A DNA stretch of 64,000 bases from Mallotus nudiflorus (lineage: Eukaryota; Streptophyta; Magnoliopsida; Malpighiales; Euphorbiaceae): contig CANTUR010000242.1 of NCBI GenBank assembly GCA_947683625.1, positions 1,101,872-1,165,871 on the forward strand, given 5' to 3'. Below are positions 19,298-32,519 of the stretch, piece after piece (positions within the stretch are counted from its first letter, which is position 1; each line of letters begins with the position of its first letter). The notes below the pieces were generated by a model. That model made no database searches and had not been told where the DNA came from. It worked only from the letters and a program-made list of their open reading frames with translations. The translations under genes were made by a program, and so were the position numbers.

Positions 19298-21276
19298 TCA
19301 ATTCTTTTAAAGTCCAAATAATTTATTTGTTGGCATTTCATTATTCTTAATTAATTAGTTCAAATAATTTATTTAAGCTATTGGTATCAATAAAGAGTTA
19401 TGTAATTTTTGTTGGAGCAATAACTCTGTCAAAAAATTTAAGTTATAAAAAAAATTTACTTGTTACAAATTACATTATCAAAATTTAATTGATTCCAACT
19501 CCAAAATTCAGTATTGAATATTATAAAACATCAACACATAAAGTATACAATCCAAAACAAAACACCAAAACAAACAAATATCATAAACACATATATAGAC
19601 TACAGTCTTCCGTTTTTTTACAGCAACAAATGAAGAATCTAGATTCCAATTTCGCCATGTAAATAAATAGAAATTAGGCAATGCTGCATTGCAAAGGTAA
19701 ATGCTTATCTGATTATTGAAAAAAAATTACATTGTCAAAAATAATTTTACTTCTCAAAGTGAATGGTGAAAAAACAGCCCCTCTCCCCCCTTGACCCATT
19801 TGAAGTTTTTTTCTTCTTATTAATTTGTGAAAGAACATATATTATATTGGAAAAAAAAATTCAAAGTCATGAATTATTTATTTTTCATAAAATAGGAAAA
19901 TGATAATAACAATTATAAATTTTATCATCAGTTATAGTGTTGCTATCAGTTATATATGACACTCTATTGGAAAAAAATTTAAAGTCTGATGATTTGTGAA
20001 AAATATGGCATCATAATGAGAAAAGAAATATGAAATTCAAAAATTTGATCATCTAAATGAATATGATTGATTGTGGAAAATTTTAAAATAAATATCATCA
20101 AAACTTAAAGTCAAATTAGATGTGGAAAATATATATGGTTTTTTTTATCATTTTCTCAATTACTGATTGATGCAAACAACAAGAAATAATATTAAAAATA
20201 AGACTCTAAAACTATAACTGCTGCTGCAGTAAAAGGGAAGTATTTGTTGGTGAAAATGAATACTGTAATTGTTAGGCAAAACTAAGAGTGCAGGTCCCAT
20301 CTTATCTACTACTCTTTAAGAGTTTTCCGTAGCAAAATGCTCTCAAATTCACGTTGTTTTTTTTTTTTTTTTTTTGTTGCCAAAAAATTCAGGTAGTTCC
20401 ATTCATATTTAGGCTGAATTAGCCGTGAATTCTAATTAATAATTAAATAAATTAAAAATAAAATGTATCACATTAATTTTAATTTTTTAATTTTTATTAC
20501 CATAATTTTTAAATTATAATAGAATTCGTTTTTATAATTACTAGTATACACCACATGTTACATACGTGATTTTTTTTATTATTGGACCCATTTTTAAAAA
20601 TGAACTTTAATTTTAAATTACATATTTTTATATGATTACTAATTATTTTAAAATACAATTTTTAAAATTAAAAAATGCAAAATGATAAGCATCAAAATAT
20701 ATATTTTATCATATCCATATAAAAGATATTATTTTTAATTCAATAGCATAATCATAGTAAATTTCTATTTTAAAAACTATATTTCATTTTTTATCTATAA
20801 ATATAATTAATTACTATACAAATAAAAAATTTTAATAAATTAAATTTTGATTTTTCTCATAAAATTTTAATAATTTTTTTAAGATAATAAAAGTACTATT
20901 TATCAAAGAAAAGTGAAATATTACAATATTAATATAGTCATAATTAATTATAATTTTAATAAATGTTCTATTTTAGCAATTATACATTCACTTTTCTATA
21001 ATATATTTAACATTACTATTCATTTAAAACAATTAGCAATCCTTTTGTTTAAAATTTTATTTGTAATAATAAACTTTAATATTTTAAAAATTAAATATTA
21101 AAATTATTAAAATTATTCTCTTAAAAAATTAATCTATCAAGTGTTTAATGTTTACTTATATTAATTTCTCTCCATTAAAAAATATCACTTTTATTTGGAC
21201 TATTGCATTTCATATTTTTTAACATTGTTAATAGTAATATTATTTTTTATTCTAAAAAATTCTATCCAAAATTTAT
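19298..21276. other. AT-rich intergenic DNA, no gene seen
   Basis: Very AT-rich, with a poly-T run at 20359-20377 and many short low-complexity tracts. No open frame with recognisable content on either strand. Confidence 0.6.
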
Positions 21277-22396
21277 GTTCATTGGCATATTTATGTTAAG
21301 ATTACCATTAATTGACTTTAAATGATTATTATATCTTTCAAAAAAAATAATGGATTTTAACTTTAATTCAAATAAAATTTTAATTAAATAGCAATTAGTT
21401 ACTCTCAATTTCAATTTTTTTTTACCTTAAAAATTAACTCAAAATAATTATGTTACATAAAATAGTTAATTAAGTAAATTCTCTTTTTAATAGTAAAATC
21501 AGGTACTTAAATTTCATAAATTAACTTTATTGTTAAATACAATTTATAAGTTCTTCTCTTTTTTGAATTATTAAATATATTTTTATTGTTAAAATACAAC
21601 TCATAAGTAACAACTATTCTTGCATGCTTTGAAGTCTAAACTAGCAATATGTTGCACTTTTATCGTAAGTGCATGGGTCAATAAATAATAATTAGTAAGT
21701 AAAGTATTGTTTCCATAAGAATTGGTGACTAAGCACCTTTTAACTTTAGTTTGATATATTTAGAGCTTGCAAATAGGAATTGAATGAAACAAATAACAAG
21801 AAATTAACAAGTAAAGGAATGTAAATCAAACTATAACTAATCAATTTATGAGGAAGTGAATCAATATGAAAGAATGTTGTTGGGAAGTTGTACACCACAT
21901 TATCCTTATGCCAAATAGTAGATAAATTCAAGTTCAATGCACACCTCAAGCTTTCATGAACCAATTAACACTCTCTCTCGAGTAATGATGATCTCCATAA
22001 ATAAGCATCAATTAAATCTCAAAGTATGGTTTAACTCTCATCATCACCATAAAATAAGACAACATCAAACTTGCAAGGCATTAAGCAAACTTATAGATGA
22101 TTATATCTACTCAAGTTCTCTTAAGTCATTGATAAATCTAACAAGTATTTATGGGTCTATTAAATCTACCATTTCAATATATAGATTTAAACAGAGGTTG
22201 TATTTGGCTATAACATAATACACAACAAGCTCAACAAATACAATATGTAAGATAAAGAAGAATTAAATCTATTAAATGAATTTAAATCAAATGGGTTTCC
22301 AACAATCCCAACAATAATAATAAACTTAGCCAAACACGGCTATAAAATCCATTATCCAATATTCAATAACAACTCAAGATAGTATCAAAACAATAA
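21277..22396. repeat. segmental duplication, copy B
   Basis: Direct copy of 17708-18743 with extra blocks, for example near 21716-21750 and 21955-21985. The first ~370 bp is ordinary flank. From 21650 it is the start of a solo-LTR-like element that continues beyond the duplicated part to 23074. Confidence 0.85.
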
Positions 22397-23074
22397 TCAC
22401 AAGAGAAGAAGGAAGAAAAATGTTATCAAGAAGCTTATGGGTCTTTAGTGGAGGTCCTCCTTCTTAACTTATTTTTCTCCTCTTTTCTTTTTTCTCTCTC
22501 TTGGTTGTTATGGGTTCTTCTTTCAAAATTGATTCCCTTCAGAATAATATTCCTCCAAATCATGGTCCTTATTCTTTTGTGGCCTCTTTAGAATGTCCCT
22601 TCACCTCCCCTAGATTTTCTCTTTTAAAAAGTCCACCTCAACATGTTTTGTACTAGAAACGAGCTTGCCATGATCACGGCTTGATCACAAGTCAAGTTAC
22701 GATCGTGAGAGAGGGGCATCTGGAGAAAGGGCGACAATCGCAGAAATGTTGCGGTCGCCACAAAGAGTTTGGCTATCAAAAACCTGTGATCACGAATTAT
22801 GTTGTGATCGTAAAAGGGCCTTGACTTGGAAATGCATGAAACTTCAATCAATCCGCGATCACAATAGTATGCATGCTATGCTCAGTTCAGTTTAGATTCT
22901 TCTTCTTTTTCTCTCAAACATCACTAAACACATCCATATTTCTTTGCCCCTATAAAAACAAAACAAAATATAAAAGTATGTATTCCTATATAATAACCTA
23001 TACTAAATGTTACCTAAAATGAATGAATGAATGCTAAAATGTTTCCTAATTCTATGTGTAATTTGGCACCAACA
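21650..23074. mobile_element. solo-LTR-like element, 1.4 kb
   Basis: Begins TGTTGCACTTT, ends GGCACCAACA, and is flanked by CAATA (21645-21649) and CAATC (23075-23079), a 4 of 5 match to a target duplication. No polyprotein, primer site or second complete LTR is present. The stretch 22660-22870 has several GATCACG/GCGATC-type short inverted motifs. Orientation is not settled. Its 5' part is duplicated in copy A at 18079-18743. Confidence 0.55.
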
Positions 23075-24099
23075 CAATCCCCGTCAATTTGAACGCATGC
23101 AATTATTAATTAGTCCATAAATTAACTTTCAGGTCAATTTGCCTACTAATTTTGTAATCTAGTCAATTTATCCAAATCAACTTTTTAAGAAAATTTAATT
23201 TACTCTAAAATTTTTATTTAAGAAATTCACCCAAAATATATTATCAATTAGTAATTAGATTCAATTTATTTCAAATTTCAAAAGTAAATTTTCAAGAAAT
23301 TTTTTAAATAGGAGTTTTCTTTTTTGTTTCTAATTTTTCTCCATTTAGTTAATGGGAACTTCTCACCTTTTTTTAACTACTTATGACCTAATTTGAAGAA
23401 AAATTACAAATTCAAAAATTAAAATGTCAAAAGTAATGTTTTATAATTTATATATAATTAAAATTTCGATGTTTTCATTCTCGTACTCATATATTTTTTA
23501 CATCTCTTAATACTTATTTATGTAAAAATTAAAAATTAAATTTTATAATTTTCAAATCTACATTCACAATTGTTTAATTATTTACATGAGTACAATTCGG
23601 CTATAATTGAAAAGTTGATTAGCTGTAATTTAATTTTTAAATTTTAAAAAATAACAAAAATATTAATTTGATTTTTAATAAAAATTAAAAATAAATTATA
23701 TTTTTAAAATTTCAATTTTTGTTTTTAATTTATTTCTAAATTCAATTTTTGCTATTAGATGTTTTGCATATTTTAAAATTTATAAAATTGAATTTAATTA
23801 ATCAATGTATAGAGGTTTGAGGGTGAATTACTAAAAAAAACTATTTTTGGAATGAATTGAGATTTTTTGAAAAGCTAGTTTAGGCTAATTGAGTGGATCT
23901 ACTACGTGGACATATTGGCACAAAGTTAATTTATGGGCTAATTGACTATTGTGTCCAATTTCAGAAGCCAAATTGCTACTTTAGCCATGTTTTGAAAGAC
24001 TATCAAGACTTGGTAAATTGGAAGGTTTTTTTATTTAAGGTACAAAAAATTCTTAGTTCGGTTCGGTTAAAAAATTCTTAGTTTTTTTTTTTATCAAGA
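23075..24099. other. AT-rich DNA ending in a repeated hAT-like motif
   Basis: No domain-bearing open frame; 23893-24081 on the plus strand is open but unrecognised. Near the end, TTAGTTCGGTTCGGTTAAAA (24053-24072) recurs at 28130-28149 on the far side of solo LTR 2, so both sides were once one locus. Confidence 0.6.
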
Positions 24100-24573
24100 T
24101 GTCACGACCCAAACTAGGAGTCATGACCGATGCTAGGGAACAAGAATTCTTTTAAATCCGAAACCCGTAACAAGCCTAAGAAAATAAAATTATGCAATAA
24201 TTAAATAAAAGTACGATCAAATTAAAATTTTTCTGAATCAATATATAAAATAAATACTTCAAATCCTTTTATAAATGAATACATATTCGTACAATGTTTA
24301 AATACAAATTCTTAGGGTATTTAATATCCAAACAAAATAATACACTTCCAATATAATAACATTACTACTGCAGTTTCCAGAATACAATTTAAAGTTCAGA
24401 ATATACATTTGCATAAAATAGCTGGGACTGAAGAACACCGGCGAGGAACTCTACAACTAAGGTCTTACGATATGGGATCTCCTGAAAAAAAATAATTGAG
24501 GAAGGGTCAGACCTTACTGAGTGAATTGTTATACTATATATACATGCAAACTAAACCATAACAATCAGACATT

Positions 24574-24617
<44 letters not shown>

Positions 24618-24800
24618 CACACATTTCACACGAATGCCAAACTTTACTTTTATAAATATACTAAATGTAGAAAATGTTTGTTTTAATTCATGAATGATCC
24701 ATAGAACCCTAAATAATAACAACCTCAAACAATCTCATCATCACTCTAGCCATACAGGCTCACTTGATTCCAAATAGAACACTTATTCCAATCTGGACAG

Positions 24801-25034
24801 CAGACTGGCCCCGAGACACTAAGTCGACCGAGCTCCAGCAGTCTGGCTGTCAGTGTGATTGGCCCCGAGACACTTGGTCAACCGAGCTCCAGCAATCACA
24901 CTATCTATCACCTCACATCCCAATCAACCAAATAGATCATTCAATTCACTTATGGACAATAGACTGGCCCCAAGACACTAAGTCAACCGAGCTCCAGCAG
25001 TCTGACTGTCAGTGTGATTGGCCCCCGCAATCAC
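24801..25034. repeat. hairpin-bounded minisatellite in solo LTR 2
   Basis: Four units. Unit 1 (24801-24845) and unit 3 (24961-25004) are bracketed by AGACTG and CAGTCT. Unit 2 (24853-24901) is bracketed by GTGTGATTG and CAATCACAC. Unit 4 (25012-25034) has the same arms as unit 2 but most of its core is deleted. The core, CCCCGAGACACT and ACCGAGCTCCAG, is shared by units 1-3. Confidence 0.75.
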
Positions 25035-25290
25035 ACTATCTAACATACCATTAATCTTAGTCAAATCAATTATAATCACCCAATTTTAACTCCCACTCAA
25101 TCCTTATCTATCATACCGGTGCGTACACGGTCCTAGTGCTGCCCACTAGGAAGCACGTTCTATTGATATCCTTCACATCGAATAAATCATTCATTCGAAA
25201 AATAATTAATGTAGAACAACATTCATAATAGTAAAACCAACCATATATATATATACCAAAAATATACCTAAAATATACCCAGTATATTTC

Positions 25291-25325
<35 letters not shown>

Positions 25326-27570
25326 AAATAAAATAGGAAATAAACTAAAGATAAATCATTAATATAGTTAAAAACAATTTAAATAAGTAACAATAATATA
25401 ACATGCATTATCTTAAAAATATACTTAAATATGCAAAAGATATACCCTAAGTACACAAATCATTTAATAAAACATTTATATATAAATATTCATTTAAATA
25501 CATGTTTGTGTTTAACATATATTCACAAATATACTAAAAATAAACCTAATTATCTGGCATGCATATATCAAAAATAAACCCTAAATATGCCATTAATGTG
25601 CTAGGTTTAATTTAATAATAAAACATTTATTTATTCGGAAATAAATCAAAAATATACCAAAAATAAACTTAAAAATAATTTAAGTGTAGGTTTATAATTT
25701 AACATGCAATTATTTAAGAATAAACCTAAAATCTACTGAAACTATACCTAAAGTATACTAATCATTTAATAAAATAATTATGTCTAAGTGTATATTTTAA
25801 AACATGTGTATATTACTCAAATGTATTAAACCTAAACCTAATTGTCCAATGTGCATATATCAAACTAACATGCATAATTATTTAATATGCATATATATAA
25901 AAATGCAACCCTAGATATACCAAAAATATTATAATTTAAATCCCTTTTTAAAACATACAATAAAAATGAAAAATTCTAAATAATGCACCCTATATGCAGT
26001 GCATATATATACAGTATAACAACTCACATGTTAGCGCTCCACGAGACAAACTCGGCGGGCCTAATCCGTTAGGCCTCGGTCTCGGTGCAGCTAGACAAAC
26101 AAATGACAACATGAATCAGAATAAATTTAACGGAAATTCTAAAGATTCGATCTAGAATTTTAGACACAAAATTAGAATAGGAATTTGATCGAGCATCACG
26201 TTTTACGAGAATTCTATCAAAAATCCGACAGAACCTTCCCTGTAAAACGGACATCTCTCTATTCAAAGAGTAGAGCCGGTCCTACAAAGAAATACACTTT
26301 AGAATAAACATAGAATTATAACCACAATCCCTCGGTCGGACTCCAAACTACAATTTACCGACCGAGGTTCACAATTCACAAAATAATTATAAAATACCGA
26401 AAATGCCCTTATATAATAAAAATACATTTTATAAATCCAAATTACGTAATTAACCCTAAAACATACTAAAAATCAATAAAAACCCATTTATTTAGAAAAA
26501 TAGTATATTATATATAATTTGAAAATAATTTATGAAAAATAGTTTTAATTAGTTAAAAATACTAAAAATTTGCAGAAATCATTTTTATAGCTCAAATAAT
26601 TATTAAAACCAATTTAATTATATTTTTAGCCAATTTAGTGTAAAATTACCAAAATACCCCTATATATATATTCACTATAAATGTTCAAAAATTCACCAAA
26701 AATTATATAATTACTCAAAAATTAATTTCTCAACATATAATTCAATAATATCAATAAATATACTCAATTTACCAATTTATTTCAATTAAACACATAATTA
26801 ACCCTATTTTTCAAAATTACATAAACTTAATAAATTCCAAATAAATACATAAAAATTCACAAAAATTACAAATAAATTTCTATAATTCATTTCAACTCCT
26901 ATAATCACCATAAAACACAATTTCATAATTTAATTAATTAATTTTCAGAATTTAGAAAATAATTATAAAATAATCAAAAATTCACAAAAATTAAAATAAA
27001 TTCCAAAATTTCTAAAAAAATTACAACATGTAGATTAAGCTTGCAGGAACAAAGTTTGTGAAGGAATTTTTCATGAATTGACCATTAACACCCTAAAAAA
27101 AATTCAAAACCCCTAATGAGCCAAAAACTAAAAATCACACACCACCCTACAAAATGCAATATCAATCGAAAAAAAGCTTGGATTTACACTCACCGGTGTC
27201 CAAGGAAGAGAAAGAGACCAACGGTGAGAAGAACAACGACTGGAAATGGAGGGGATGACAGAAAGCTTCATATATGACCACTCACTGTTAGAGCTGCTCA
27301 ACGATGCCGGAGATGATGGTGGCTGCTGGCGGTGATGGCTGGAAGAGGACGGCGACAGGCGGATGGGGGAGAGGCGCTCCGACAGGCGTTGGTCGGACGG
27401 CAACAGAGAGGGAGAAGATGAGTGACTAGTGGTTTCATGGGTTTGTTATAAGTTTCTGTCCAAAAAAATGTTTTTGTTTCTTCCTTTACTATTTTCTTTT
27501 GGTCCACAATTTATTTCTTGTGCAGTGTTAATGAATGCATGCATGTATGGGTCTTGCATGCATGCATGTG

Positions 27571-27573
<3 letters not shown>

Positions 27574-27636
<63 letters not shown>
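27574..27636. repeat. (TA)n microsatellite, 63 bp
   Basis: Uninterrupted TA repeat inside solo LTR 2. Confidence 0.95.
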
Positions 27637-27640
<4 letters not shown>

Positions 27641-28075
27641 TATATATTATAATATGTAACTTTAAATCTTCACCATACAATTAAAATTATACACACATAT
27701 AATAATAAACACACACACACATCACACAATAATATACACATAAAATAACACTAAAAAAAAACATTAATACAAATAAAACAATTTAATAATAAAATAAATA
27801 ATGTAAGTTGATAAAAATAATAATGCACATAAATAATGTTATTTAAAATAATTCTATCCAAAGAAATAAACATCAATAACATAAATTAATGTTTGAAATA
27901 ATAAGTCTCAAATAAATAAATATTTACCTAGGAAATTTATTTAACATAAAATAATACTAATAATAATAATAATCACAAAATAGTAAATAATTTAATTTAC
28001 TTTTAAATTTTTATTAACACTGTAAATCTCATTCTAAAATAAGATAATTTAAAAAACATAGGTCATTACACAAGA

Positions 28076-31000
28076 CTTGGCAAATTCTGAAAATTTTGAA
28101 TATAAGACCAAACCGAACCACAACAAATTTTAGTTCGGTTCGGTTAAAAAATTTTGATAATATAATATGAACGTCCACTTGCCCTAATTTTTCATCCGTC
28201 AGACTTTCTCTCTTGCGTCACTCCTCCTCAACATTCAAATCATTTTTTTTTCTTTTTTTCACCCTCCATCATTTTCTTCCCCATTTGCTTACCCTAATCA
28301 ATTATCTTTTTCCAAATTCTTGTTTTTTTCCTTCTTCAATTGAGCCCTCCACCCTTTTCTTCCCCTAATTTGTTATCTTTTTTCCAAATCCTTATTTTGT
28401 TCTTCTTCAATTTAAATCTACCGAAAGAGAAGTATAGAACCTGTGCTACAATTGATTTTAGGTTTCATTTTTTGAGGTAATATACATCTTTATTTCTTCT
28501 TTTTTAGTTCTTTATGTTTCTTTTTTCATTCTTTGCTTTCTTTAATTCATAAATGAAGAGCTGGGTAAACTAATTAATTAATGTGTTTAGGGATTTCATT
28601 TTTGTTGGGTTTTGGATTATGATTGTTTTTGTTGAGTCCTTGTGTTTTCTTTGAATTAATGAATTGATTCAACTTTGCCTTTTATGTGGATTTGCATTAG
28701 AGGAGAAATTAAATTTAAGTAAAAAACAAAGTTATGGTAGAAAGGTGCCCATTATCTCAATTGCATTTAGGAAGAATAAAATTTGACTTATGTTACCTTT
28801 TTAATAGAAAATGAGGCACTGTATAATAGAGCCTATCTTTATGCACATCATGATTCTATTTCTTCTCCAAGTTATTAGTTATTAAGGTACAAGCCAATAA
28901 TACATATAACAAAAAGGGTCATTTTCATGTTCTATAATATTTTGCTGACTCAAATTAATTAATAATTTAGACCTAAGATCACTACTTTTACACTGCTACA
29001 TAACTTCTCTGAATTAATTAATAATTTATTCTAGAGAAATATTTTGTTGTTCAAATCTTGGTGAATAATTTTTTAATTATATTAATTTATCAGATTTTTT
29101 TCGACACTGCTTATTTTTTCTCTTCAGTGTCATTAACATGTTGTACAACAACATCATCAACAACATCTTATAATGTAGATGAAGCTCATATTTTCTATTA
29201 TAAATTATTATAATTATTTATTTACATTCAAAAATTACAACTTGAGCTTCTTTTTTTTTTCAGATGTCTAAACAAAGTGATACACCTCCAATTAGTTCAA
29301 GTGAAGGTGGAAGCTCGCAACCACAACCTTCAAGTCAAGTAATCACGGGTGCAACTTCAAAGGAAAAAAGAAAAGCTATGACAAAGAGGTATTAGGTATG
29401 AGATCATTTTGTAGAATATAAAACTAAAGAAGGGGGAAAAAGGGTAAATGCAAATATCGTGCTAGGGAGTTCTTTGCTAATCCAAAAAAAATGGCACATC
29501 ATCATTAAAACATCACCTTACTATATGTGTAAAGCATCCTCATAGCTTAGAGTCAAGGCAAACATAACTAAATTTTTAATCAGACACAAATGTGGGTATG
29601 TGCACTCTTAGTACTTAAAAATTTGATTAAGATGTTGTAAGAAAAGTTATAGCTTACATGTTAGTTATTTATGAGCTTCCTTTTAAGTTTGTAGAAGGGG
29701 CAGGGTGGGGTAGATACTTTATTTCCATAGCTTGTCCTATATTTCGAATGCCTTAAAGGTGGAAAACCTCACGTGATTGTTATGACCTTTATATAACTTA
29801 AAAGAATAAGCTAAAGGACTTGTTTAAAAGATCAAAGAGTTTGTCTCACTATAAACACATGGTCCTCTTTACAAATAATCAATTACATGTCTCGCTACCT
29901 ATTTCATTAATAATGAATGGACATTACACAAGAAAATTAAGAATTTTTATCCAATTTGTACGAATATTGGTTTTAAAGTGGAACAATGTTTGAATGAGTG
30001 AGGTATAGATAAAGTAAACACTATTACCATGGATAATGCAAGTTCAAATGACTTGGCAATTAAATAGTTAAATGAATAAATAGGCAATTGGAGGTTTAGC
30101 ATTTTAAATTATGAGTACATTTATATTAGATGCATATCTCACATGATCAATTTAATTATTATTGATAGGTTAGAAGAAATTGGCAGTTTTGTGAACAAAA
30201 ATTATAGTTACAATTCATTATGTGAGACAATCTTCGGCTAGGTTGAAAAAGTTTAAGGAATGTGTTGAAAATGAAAAAATTCAAAGCAAGAGTTTACTAT
30301 GCTTAGATGTTTCAACAAGGTGGAATTCTACCTTTTTTAATATTGAAAGCATCTTAAAAATTTGAAAAAACATTCAATAGACTTAATTTAATAGACCCAT
30401 ACTTTGGATTTTAGCTTGACTTAGATGGGGTGCTTTTTAAGAAAGATTGGCACAATGCTAGGAGGATGATCACCTTTTTACATTTTTATAAGTTGACTTT
30501 GTGAATTTGAGGTTCTTTATACACTACATCTAACCTTTTTTCCCATGAAATTATGGTTTATTGTCTTCTGGGTGAATGGATAAAAAGTGATGATGAGGAG
30601 TTGGGAAAAATGGCTAAAAAATGAAGGAAAAATATGATAAATATTGGGGAGATCCTATGAAAATGAATCAATTAATTTTCATAGTGGTTATACTTGATCC
30701 TCGACATAAGTCAGATTAGGTGCAATTTACTATTTCAAAAATGTATGAGGGACAAGTAGGTGTACAATTGGGATTAAGGTGAAAGAGCTTCTATATTCTT
30801 TATACAATGTATACAAGAATATGATTTCTCCTAAAAATGAAAATGAAGCAAATAATAGCTTAGGGGGTTCAAGTGAGATAGAAGTAGATTTGGCCAAGAT
30901 GGTGAAGAGAATGGTAGAATCGAAATATAAAAGATTTAAGTATGAAATAAGAGGTGAAAGACTAAATAAATCAGAGGTGGAGAAGTATCTTAATAAAGAA

Positions 31001-32330
31001 ACAGAAGAGGATAATGGACATTTTAAAATTTTAGAATGGTGGAAACTAAATGGCCATAGTTTTTTCATTTTAGCTCAAGTGGTTCGGGATGTGTTGGCAA
31101 TTCTAATTTCTACTATGGCTTCAGAATTTACATTCAGCACCTGGGGACATGTTTTAAATGCATTTAGGAGCTCTTTAACTCCTAAAATAGCCCAAACACT
31201 CATACGTTGTCAATATTAGGTTCGAAAATCTTCCAATCTGATTAATATTAAAGAAGCTTTAAATGAGCTTGAAAATCTCGAAAAAGGTATTACATTTATT
31301 GAATTTTATTTAATTACTACTTAAATTATTATTTATTTTATTTTAATTAATTGTTTATTGTTTTATACGGTTAAAAAGTCTGCCAATAGAAAATGTAGAA
31401 ATCTATACATGAGGTTATGATTTATGGCAAGTAACTATTTCTATTTTTATGCATTGAAAAATATTATTCATTTTGGTCCTATAATATTGAGTTCTTTTGT
31501 TGTTAGTATTGTAATTATGATGTTGTTTGTTGTTGTAATTTTAGTATCCTACTGTTGTTGTTATAATTCTATGCACTTTATTATGGGTTGTTCTACTACT
31601 TGTTGTTCTTGTCTTTTTTTTATGAGTATTATTGAATTTTGATGCATTTGTGTTCTAGTTTGGTTCAGTTCATTTGCTATCCTGGCTCATAATTTTATTT
31701 ATTTGGTTCAAAACTTTGTTCATTTGGTTCAAAATTTTGTTCAGTTCTTAGGGTTCATAATTTTTTTAATTATTTAGTTCGATTTATATTAATTTTGATT
31801 TTTTATTTTTATTTTTGTAATTTTTATTTCTATTAATTCTATTGCTACTGTATTTCTTATTGCTATTGATTCTTCTATTGTAACTCTAATTTGTCTTTAT
31901 GTTGCTGAATTTTATTAGTTATGTTAATTTTGATTTTTGATTTACGTTATTTCTGTTTGAATTTTTAGCTGATTTGTTGTTCTTGGTTGGATTCAGATGT
32001 TCTGAATTTACTCATGCAAGCCATTTAAAAAGGAACCTTAGCTAGTTGGTGCAAGTTAGACGGGATTGCTTACTATGAGATGCTGTAATTTTTAATGAAA
32101 GTTGTGTTGTAATTTCCAGATTGTATTGTTAACGACTTAAATAACTTTTATTTTATTTTGTTGCACTTTGTATATTGCACTTTTATGGATTGGTTTGTTG
32201 TTAAACTTTGTATTTTGGACTTTTATGGAATGATATGTTGTTAAACTTTGTATTTTGGACTTTTATGGATTGATTATTTGATTATTTTATCAATTTGTTT
32301 TAGTATTTATGTATGTTTAATTTTTATATT
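28076..32330 (+). mobile_element. decayed hAT transposon locus (approximate limits)
   Basis: Contains a hAT-superfamily transposase pseudogene on the plus strand with a 5' leader and a probable 5' UTR intron (donor near 28477, acceptor TTTTCAG at 29263). AACCGAACC / GGTTCGGTT words at 28111-28148, and repeated TTTGGTTCA words at 31660-31770, resemble the subterminal motifs of plant hAT elements. Terminal inverted repeats and the expected 8-bp target duplication were not identified, so limits are guesses. Confidence 0.55.
29264..31309 (+). pseudogene. hAT transposase (zinc-finger BED / RICESLEEPER-like), decayed
   Basis: Starts ATGTCTAAACAAAGTG just after a splice acceptor and reads a Ser-rich N-terminus, SEGGSSQPQPSSQ. 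A degraded BED zinc-finger region follows (DHFVEYKTKEGGKR). The central catalytic region survives only as pieces: TITMDNASSND at ~30013, then RCISHMINLI at ~30130, which match the D-N-A-S and C-x-x-H-x-x-N-L blocks of plant hATs. The C-terminal dimerisation domain is best preserved (30779-31219): EVEKYLNKETEED, ILEWWKLN, RDVLAILISTMASEFTFST, and LNAFRSSLTP. Stops and frameshifts break the frame many times between 29393 and 30779. Inactive. RICESLEEPER/DAYSLEEPER-type domesticated genes are related, but the decay argues against domestication here. Confidence 0.85.
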
Positions 32331-32440
32331 AGTAAGAAAATATATCAAAATATTTATCTAAAAATGTCATCTAAAAAAAATTGTTAAATGTATCATATTA
32401 ACATTATGAAAGCCCTAGTTCAAAAAAAAAAAAAAAAACA
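31310..32440. other. region 3' of the hAT transposase with a short tandem repeat
   Basis: AT-rich, with no further gene. At about 32160-32280 a ~50-bp unit containing AACTTTGTATTTTGGACTTT is repeated roughly three times. Poly-A at 32419-32437. Confidence 0.65.
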
Positions 32441-32519
32441 TTATGAACATTACACCTAAAACATTACTCTTCATTTCCATAAAATTCCTAAAACACTATG
32501 CTAGTAGTGGCATAGCCTA

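Larger units (their letters stand above)
24100..28070 (-). mobile_element. solo LTR 2 (4.0 kb, same family as LTR 1)
   Basis: Starts TGTCACGACCC, ends GTCATTACA, and is flanked by a perfect 5-bp duplication CAAGA (24095-24099 and 28071-28075). It shares with LTR 1 and LTR 3 the termini, the TGTAAAACGGA-ATCTCTCTA segment, a GC-rich stretch (27170-27425 here) and the hairpin minisatellite. Long stretches at 25250-26000 are AT-rich with repeated ATATACC-type words. TA microsatellites are at 24577-24610, 25296-25321 and 27574-27636. No internal domain, so a solo LTR. Confidence 0.87.

Noticed and set aside
22624..22851. 75-residue minus open frame
   Set aside because: Falls inside the solo-LTR-like element and has no recognisable domain.
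30779..31219. Domesticated hAT gene based on the well-kept dimerisation domain
   Set aside because: Upstream regions have many stops and frame changes, so the isolated domain more likely reflects slow decay.
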